NCBI GenBank assembly: GCA_021161625.1
Contig: JAGHAG010000170.1
Coordinates: 1-9,717 of the forward strand
Length of the DNA: 9,717 bases
Source: Elusimicrobiota bacterium
GTDB taxonomy: Bacteria > CG03
Direction of reading: 5' to 3'
The notes under the pieces are model-generated. The model saw only the letters and a program-made list of their open reading frames with translations. It ran no database searches and was not told where the DNA came from. The position numbers and the translations under genes are program-made. This document shows positions 6,541-9,717 of this stretch, one piece after another. The stretch's first letter is position 1. The number at the start of each line of letters is the position of its first letter.

Positions 6541-8677
6541 TTATGTCCTCCTTTCTTCTGAAAATATTCAAATCAAGGACAATACCTTTTGCTTTAAGTT
6601 CATCTATAAAGGTTGGCATAACACCTGTTGGGACAAATCTGCCCTGAACTTTGCCTTTCTCACCGAGACCTGTTTGAACAAATTTAAAAAGGGTGCTCAT
6701 TACAATGTTGTCCTGTTCCCTTCCTGTTATTTCGCAAACTTCTACAACTTTTCTTGAACCGTCTGAAAATCTGCTCAACTGGACAATTATATCAATTGCT
6801 GCAACAATTTGCTCCCGTATAGCACTTACAGGTAAATCCATGCCTGCCATTAAAACAAGCGTTTCAAGACGTGTCAGACAATCCCGCGGGCTGTTTGCGT
6901 GAATTGTGGTAAGAGAACCATCATGACCTGTATTCATTGCCTGTAGCATATCTAACGCTTCACCACCACGACATTCACCAACAACAATTCTGTCAGGTCT
7001 CATTCTCAGAGAATTTATCACAAGCTGCCTTATTGTTACCTGACCTTTACCTTCTATATTCGGGGGTCTTGCTTCAAGTGAAATTACATGTTCCTGAGGC
7101 AGCCTTAATTCTGCGGCATCTTCAATTGTGATAATTCTTTCATCCCGGGGCACAAATCCTGAAACAATGTTTAAAAGAGTTGTTTTCCCTGTTCCTGTTC
7201 CTCCGGATATAATTATGTTTTTTCTCAACAAAACGCAAACCCTTAAAAATTCCACAATTTCAGCAGTTATTGAACCCATGTGAATCAAATCAGAAAAAGT
7301 AAAAAGTTCCTTTTCAAATTTTCTTATCGTAACAGTTGGTCCAACAAGAGAAAGAGGCGGAATTATGACATTTACACGGGAACCATCAGGAAGACGGGCG
7401 TCAACCATTGGTGATGCCTCATCAACACGTCTTCCAAGAGGAATAACAATTCTCTGTATTACATTCATAAGTTCATCAACAGATGAAAATCTTTTGTTTG
7501 TGAGTGAAATTTTTCCATTTCTTTCAACATAAATTTTTGCAGGTCCATTTATCATAACTTCTGTAATTGTGGGGTCTCGCAAAAAATCCTCAATGGGTCC
7601 AAGACCAAGGGTCCTGTCTATGATTTCTTTTGTCAGACGAATTCTATCAACCCTGCTTGAAAGGTCCTTGCCCTCCTCGGCGAGAATTATATCAAGTTCC
7701 TTCTGTATTTTCTTTCTTATACTTTCTTCTTCCTCGGCTGTTTTTATGCCTGAAATATCCAGCTGTTTCTCTTTAATTCTTTCAACAAGTTTTTTGTAAA
7801 TTCTTTCCTTTAATTCCTCATAGAAACTTAAAGGAGATGGTTTTTCTTCATCAATTTTTTCTTCTTCTTTTTTTACATAATCTCTTCTTGCACGGGAAAG
7901 CATTTCCCTTATACCAGCGAAAATTCCCTTGCCCTTTTCCCCTTCTTCTTCTGCGTAAACGAGATTTTGAGCCAGGGCAAAAACTCTTCTACTGAAATTT
8001 GACTTCGGTGAATTTACAATAACAGGGACACCCTTGTTTATGGATTCAAAAATTATCTCTGCATCATATGGCAGGTCCCAGAAAATCTCCTGCTTTAAAT
8101 AATCGGAAATTTGTGTCAGAGGAAGCGCATTTTTTACCGTGCTTTTATTTAAAACAAGTTTTATCATCTGAGGTGGGAAATGATGCTCTATAAATCCCTC
8201 TATGATTTTCTGCGTGTGAAAAATTGAAAGAAGTTCAGGTGCAAAGAGGAGAAATACAAGGTCAGAAGAATCATAAGCAGCAAGCTGAACATCTGTAAAA
8301 CCTCTTCCGAGATTTATCACCACAAAATCATAACCGCTTTGAAAAGCATCAATAACTTTTTGTATGTGAGAGGGTTTTATCTTTGAAACATGCTTTTTTT
8401 CTGTGGCACAGCTTAGAAAATCAAGACCTGTGGAATGGCGCGTGACAAAACCTTTTAAAAATTCAGGGTTTATCTGCTCCATAACAGGAAGCAAATCCAC
8501 AAGAGTTTTATCAACTGAAATCTGAAGCATTAAGGCAACTTCACCGAGAAGGCCTGTGTTAAAATCAAGAAGCATTGTCCTTTTGCCAAGATTTTTCAAA
8601 GCAATTGCGAGGTTGCAGGCAAAAGTTGTCTGCCCCACACCACCTTTACATCCTATTACAGTTACAACTCTTCCCAT
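6533..8677 (-). CDS. CpaE/TadZ-like domain fused to CpaF/TadA secretion ATPase
   Basis: One uninterrupted 714-residue frame holds two Tad proteins that are normally separate. Residues 1 to about 240 form a MinD/ParA-type domain like CpaE/TadZ, which positions the pilus machinery. Its deviant Walker A reads KGGVGQTT (11-18), with Gln16 (codon CAG) where the P-loop lysine belongs, and the switch II strand reads FVVINLGRG (118-126) with Asn122 in place of the usual Asp. A charged linker (about 243-285) leads to the CpaF part. That has an N-terminal helical domain, LGLGPIEDFL (357-366), Walker A GGTGTGKTT (492-500), an Asp box near ITIEDAAELRL (516-526), Walker B RIVVGECRGGEALDM (563-577) and a His box GSLTTIHANSP (587-597), all intact. 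The ATG shares one base with the cpaB stop (TGATG) and has no clear Shine-Dalgarno. The ATPase half should power pilin assembly; the CpaE half looks unable to hydrolyse ATP normally. Confidence 0.93.
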   Translation of the reverse strand: MGRVVTVIGCKGGVGQTTFACNLAIALKNLGKRTMLLDFNTGLLGEVALMLQISVDKTLVDLLPVMEQINPEFLKGFVTRHSTGLDFLSCATEKKHVSKIKPSHIQKVIDAFQSGYDFVVINLGRGFTDVQLAAYDSSDLVFLLFAPELLSIFHTQKIIEGFIEHHFPPQMIKLVLNKSTVKNALPLTQISDYLKQEIFWDLPYDAEIIFESINKGVPVIVNSPKSNFSRRVFALAQNLVYAEEEGEKGKGIFAGIREMLSRARRDYVKKEEEKIDEEKPSPLSFYEELKERIYKKLVERIKEKQLDISGIKTAEEEESIRKKIQKELDIILAEEGKDLSSRVDRIRLTKEIIDRTLGLGPIEDFLRDPTITEVMINGPAKIYVERNGKISLTNKRFSSVDELMNVIQRIVIPLGRRVDEASPMVDARLPDGSRVNVIIPPLSLVGPTVTIRKFEKELFTFSDLIHMGSITAEIVEFLRVCVLLRKNIIISGGTGTGKTTLLNIVSGFVPRDERIITIEDAAELRLPQEHVISLEARPPNIEGKGQVTIRQLVINSLRMRPDRIVVGECRGGEALDMLQAMNTGHDGSLTTIHANSPRDCLTRLETLVLMAGMDLPVSAIREQIVAAIDIIVQLSRFSDGSRKVVEVCEITGREQDNIVMSTLFKFVQTGLGEKGKVQGRFVPTGVMPTFIDELKAKGIVLDLNIFRRKEDINA

Positions 8678-9462
8678 CAGTGAACGAGGTCTTCAGATTC
8701 TATTGTTTTCAGAGGAACAATTGTTTTTTCTCCAATTGGTCTTAAAGCAAGCTGAACTTTTCCAGAATTTGCAAGATGAACCAGTTTTAAAGCATCCTGA
8801 GGAGAAAGAGCCAGTGTTACGGTTGGGATTCTTTCCTCTATTTCCTCTTCTGTCCCACCAAGCATTCCTGCTTCTTCCCCTTCCCCTTCGGATTGTTTTT
8901 CTGGAACAATTGTTGTCCCCATTATCTGCTGGTCAACCGCAAGAACAAGAACATTTTGAAAAAGTAAAAATGTCTTTATAACCGGCTTGTATTTTATGAT
9001 AAATTCATTTGTGCCTATGACATCAACATGGTCCCCGGGCTTTATAAGTTTTGCAACGCCTGAGACATCTGTTATTTCAACTGAAACTGCGCGGTGTCCC
9101 TCTGGAATTATAATTGAAAGCCCTGTTTCTTTACCGGGCTGTGTCAATTTTGTGGAGGTTATTTGTTCTCCTTCAAGAATGGGAACAAGGGTTGCATTTA
9201 CATACATCCCCTGCTCATTTACAAGCTGGGACAAATCTGTAAGCGCCCCGGGTGAAAGAAAATTTCTCGGGACTCTTCTTATTTCAACCATGTATTCTGT
9301 AAGAAGCGTTCCTTCTGGAATATAGCCCTTTGCAACAAGCACATTGACAGGTTCTGCTCCTACTTTGTATTTTTTCTCAACATTGCTTAAAAAGGTCTGG
9401 ATTAAAAGAACCGCAATTACACCACAAACAGCAGCAATTAAAATAACTTTTCTATCCTTCAT
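8677..9462 (-). CDS. cpaB: Tad pilus assembly protein CpaB/RcpC
   Basis: The 261-residue product has one N-terminal membrane anchor (residues 6-25) and is otherwise periplasmic. A SAF domain spans about 38-105, including VLVAKGYIPEGTLLTEYMV and the downstream LEGEQITSTKL. The RcpC/CpaB domain follows at about 114-250, with GHRAVSVEITDVSGVAKLIK then PGDHVDVIG (122-150) as the family signature. A Glu/Gly-rich insert at about 188-210 looks disordered. Family members are thought to support the secretin channel and may bind peptidoglycan. The frame extends to a TTG at 9468 directly abutting the GGAGG. The ATG at 9462 has AAAGGAGG six bases upstream and is chosen. This is the first gene of the operon, with a plausible promoter about 25 to 50 bases upstream of the start. 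Confidence 0.92.
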   Translation of the reverse strand: MKDRKVILIAAVCGVIAVLLIQTFLSNVEKKYKVGAEPVNVLVAKGYIPEGTLLTEYMVEIRRVPRNFLSPGALTDLSQLVNEQGMYVNATLVPILEGEQITSTKLTQPGKETGLSIIIPEGHRAVSVEITDVSGVAKLIKPGDHVDVIGTNEFIIKYKPVIKTFLLFQNVLVLAVDQQIMGTTIVPEKQSEGEGEEAGMLGGTEEEIEERIPTVTLALSPQDALKLVHLANSGKVQLALRPIGEKTIVPLKTIESEDLVH

Positions 9463-9468
9463 ATGCAA

Positions 9469-9475
9469 CCTCCTT
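9469..9475 (-). promoter_or_regulatory. Strong Shine-Dalgarno deciding the cpaB start
   Basis: The minus strand reads AAGGAGG, with six bases (TTGCAT) before the ATG at 9462. The upstream in-frame TTG at 9468 touches the motif and has no room for initiation, so the ATG is the better start. Confidence 0.8.
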
Positions 9476-9485
9476 TTGACCCTAT

Positions 9486-9514
9486 ATAATATAAAATGTT
9501 CAATGAAAAGTAAA
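9486..9514 (-). promoter_or_regulatory. Probable operon promoter upstream of cpaB
   Basis: On the minus strand TTTACT (9514-9509; 4 of 6 match to TTGACA) is followed after 17 bases by TATTAT (9491-9486; 5 of 6 match to TATAAT). Initiation would fall near 9480, leaving a short leader before the Shine-Dalgarno. This assumes a housekeeping sigma-70-type factor. The DNA here is very AT-rich, so a chance match is possible. A 19-bp palindrome abuts the upstream edge of the -35. Confidence 0.45.
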
Positions 9515-9533
9515 TTTAACCTGCCAGGTTAAA
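9515..9533. promoter_or_regulatory. Perfect 19-bp palindrome next to the predicted -35
   Basis: TTTAACCTG (9515-9523) and CAGGTTAAA (9525-9533) are perfect 9-bp arms around a single C. The site ends exactly where the proposed -35 begins, a good position for a dimeric regulator. Read on the minus strand it is followed by TTTACTTTT, so a weak intrinsic terminator for a gene to the right is an alternative. It could also be a dispersed genomic palindrome. Confidence 0.5.
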
Positions 9534-9593
9534 ATTTCTCAACTTTTCCCATCAATTTCTGTTCAGCGAATGACACGAATGCAAGCGAATAGT

Positions 9594-9618
9594 GAGTAAT
9601 GAGTAACGAGTAATGAGG
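9594..9618. repeat. GAGTAAY heptamer tandem, about 3.5 copies
   Basis: GAGTAAT (9594-9600), GAGTAAC (9601-9607), GAGTAAT (9608-9614) and a partial GAGG follow each other without gaps. The 19 bases 9599-9617 match the reverse complement of 1349-1367 at 18 positions, so the element recurs at the other intergenic gap of this locus. Confidence 0.7.
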
Positions 9619-9669
9619 AAACAGTGAATAGAAATATGCTCGCTAATAGAAATTTAAAACTCAAACTGC

Positions 9670-9717
9670 AAAATGTAAAATGATAATCCATATTATCAAA
9701 TTCTAAATTCTAAATCC
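9670..9717. repeat. AT-rich short tandems and a small inverted repeat
   Basis: AAAATGT plus AAAATGA (9670-9683) form two near-identical heptamers. AAATTCT is repeated from 9698 to 9711 and continues as AAATCC to the window edge. Between them TGATAAT (9681-9687) and ATTATCA (9692-9698) form a perfect 7-bp inverted repeat around CCAT. No function can be assigned. Confidence 0.5.

Larger units (their letters stand above)
9463..9717. other. Upstream intergenic region, non-coding
   Basis: About 255 bases upstream of cpaB show no plausible gene on either strand. The left part holds the ribosome site, promoter and palindrome. The right part (about 9565-9717) is made of short repeats: three CGAAT words spaced 9 and 10 bases apart (9567-9590), a GAGTAAY heptamer tandem, a 9-bp direct repeat AATAGAAAT (9627-9635 and 9645-9653), and further heptamer tandems near the edge. 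Confidence 0.65.

Noticed and set aside
9498..9503. TTGAAC as a better -35 for cpaB
   Set aside because: At 17 bases downstream there is no -10-like hexamer (GTCAAA), and the TATTAT box would be only six bases away.
9599..9717. Candidate CRISPR-like or attachment-site repeats
   Set aside because: Units are only 7 to 9 bases with no spacers, no cas genes are nearby, and no integrase or tRNA gene is visible.

Overview
The window is AT-rich, and every gene I can support lies on the minus strand, so it reads from the right end to the left. It holds most of a Tad (tight adherence) type IVc pilus assembly operon from a Gram-negative bacterium. The diderm assignment rests on a signal peptide followed by a PorV/UPF0164-like outer-membrane barrel domain. 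The lysine-rich proteins, the barrel-plus-TPR architecture and the repeat-laden intergenic DNA would suit an uncultivated lineage such as Omnitrophota or a relative. That placement is an inference from style, not from a marker gene.

Layout in transcription order: an upstream intergenic stretch (9463-9717) has short heptamer repeats, a perfect 19-bp palindrome and a probable promoter. Next come cpaB/rcpC (9462-8677), a single-frame fusion of a CpaE/TadZ-like domain with the CpaF/TadA secretion ATPase (8677-6533), a small predicted lipoprotein (6540-6100), tadB (6103-5234), tadC (5237-4353), a membrane HAMP-PAS protein with no output domain (4353-3235) and a PorV-like barrel fused to TPR repeats (3238-1535). 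A gap of about 200 bp follows, carrying a GC-rich inverted repeat. After it come a secreted TPR protein (1316-579), a TadV/CpaA prepilin peptidase (582-61), and the first 21 codons of an unidentified gene that runs off the left edge (64-1).

Apart from that one gap, neighbouring genes overlap by 1 to 8 bases (TGATG, ATGA, GTGA or TAGTG junctions), so this looks like one translationally coupled operon. The prepilin peptidase would process pilins. CpaF powers assembly through the TadB/TadC inner-membrane platform, with the fused CpaE-like domain probably positioning it. CpaB is periplasmic. The barrel-TPR and TPR proteins may supply outer-membrane or periplasmic functions, although none has an assigned role here. 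No Flp pilin, TadE/F/G pseudopilin or RcpA/CpaC secretin is encoded in the window.

The most unusual features are the CpaE-CpaF fusion, whose CpaE half has lost the P-loop lysine and the usual switch II aspartate; the barrel-TPR protein and its shorter TPR partner inside a Tad operon; and the outputless HAMP-PAS sensor. I saw no tRNA, rRNA, CRISPR array, transposase or intact mobile element.
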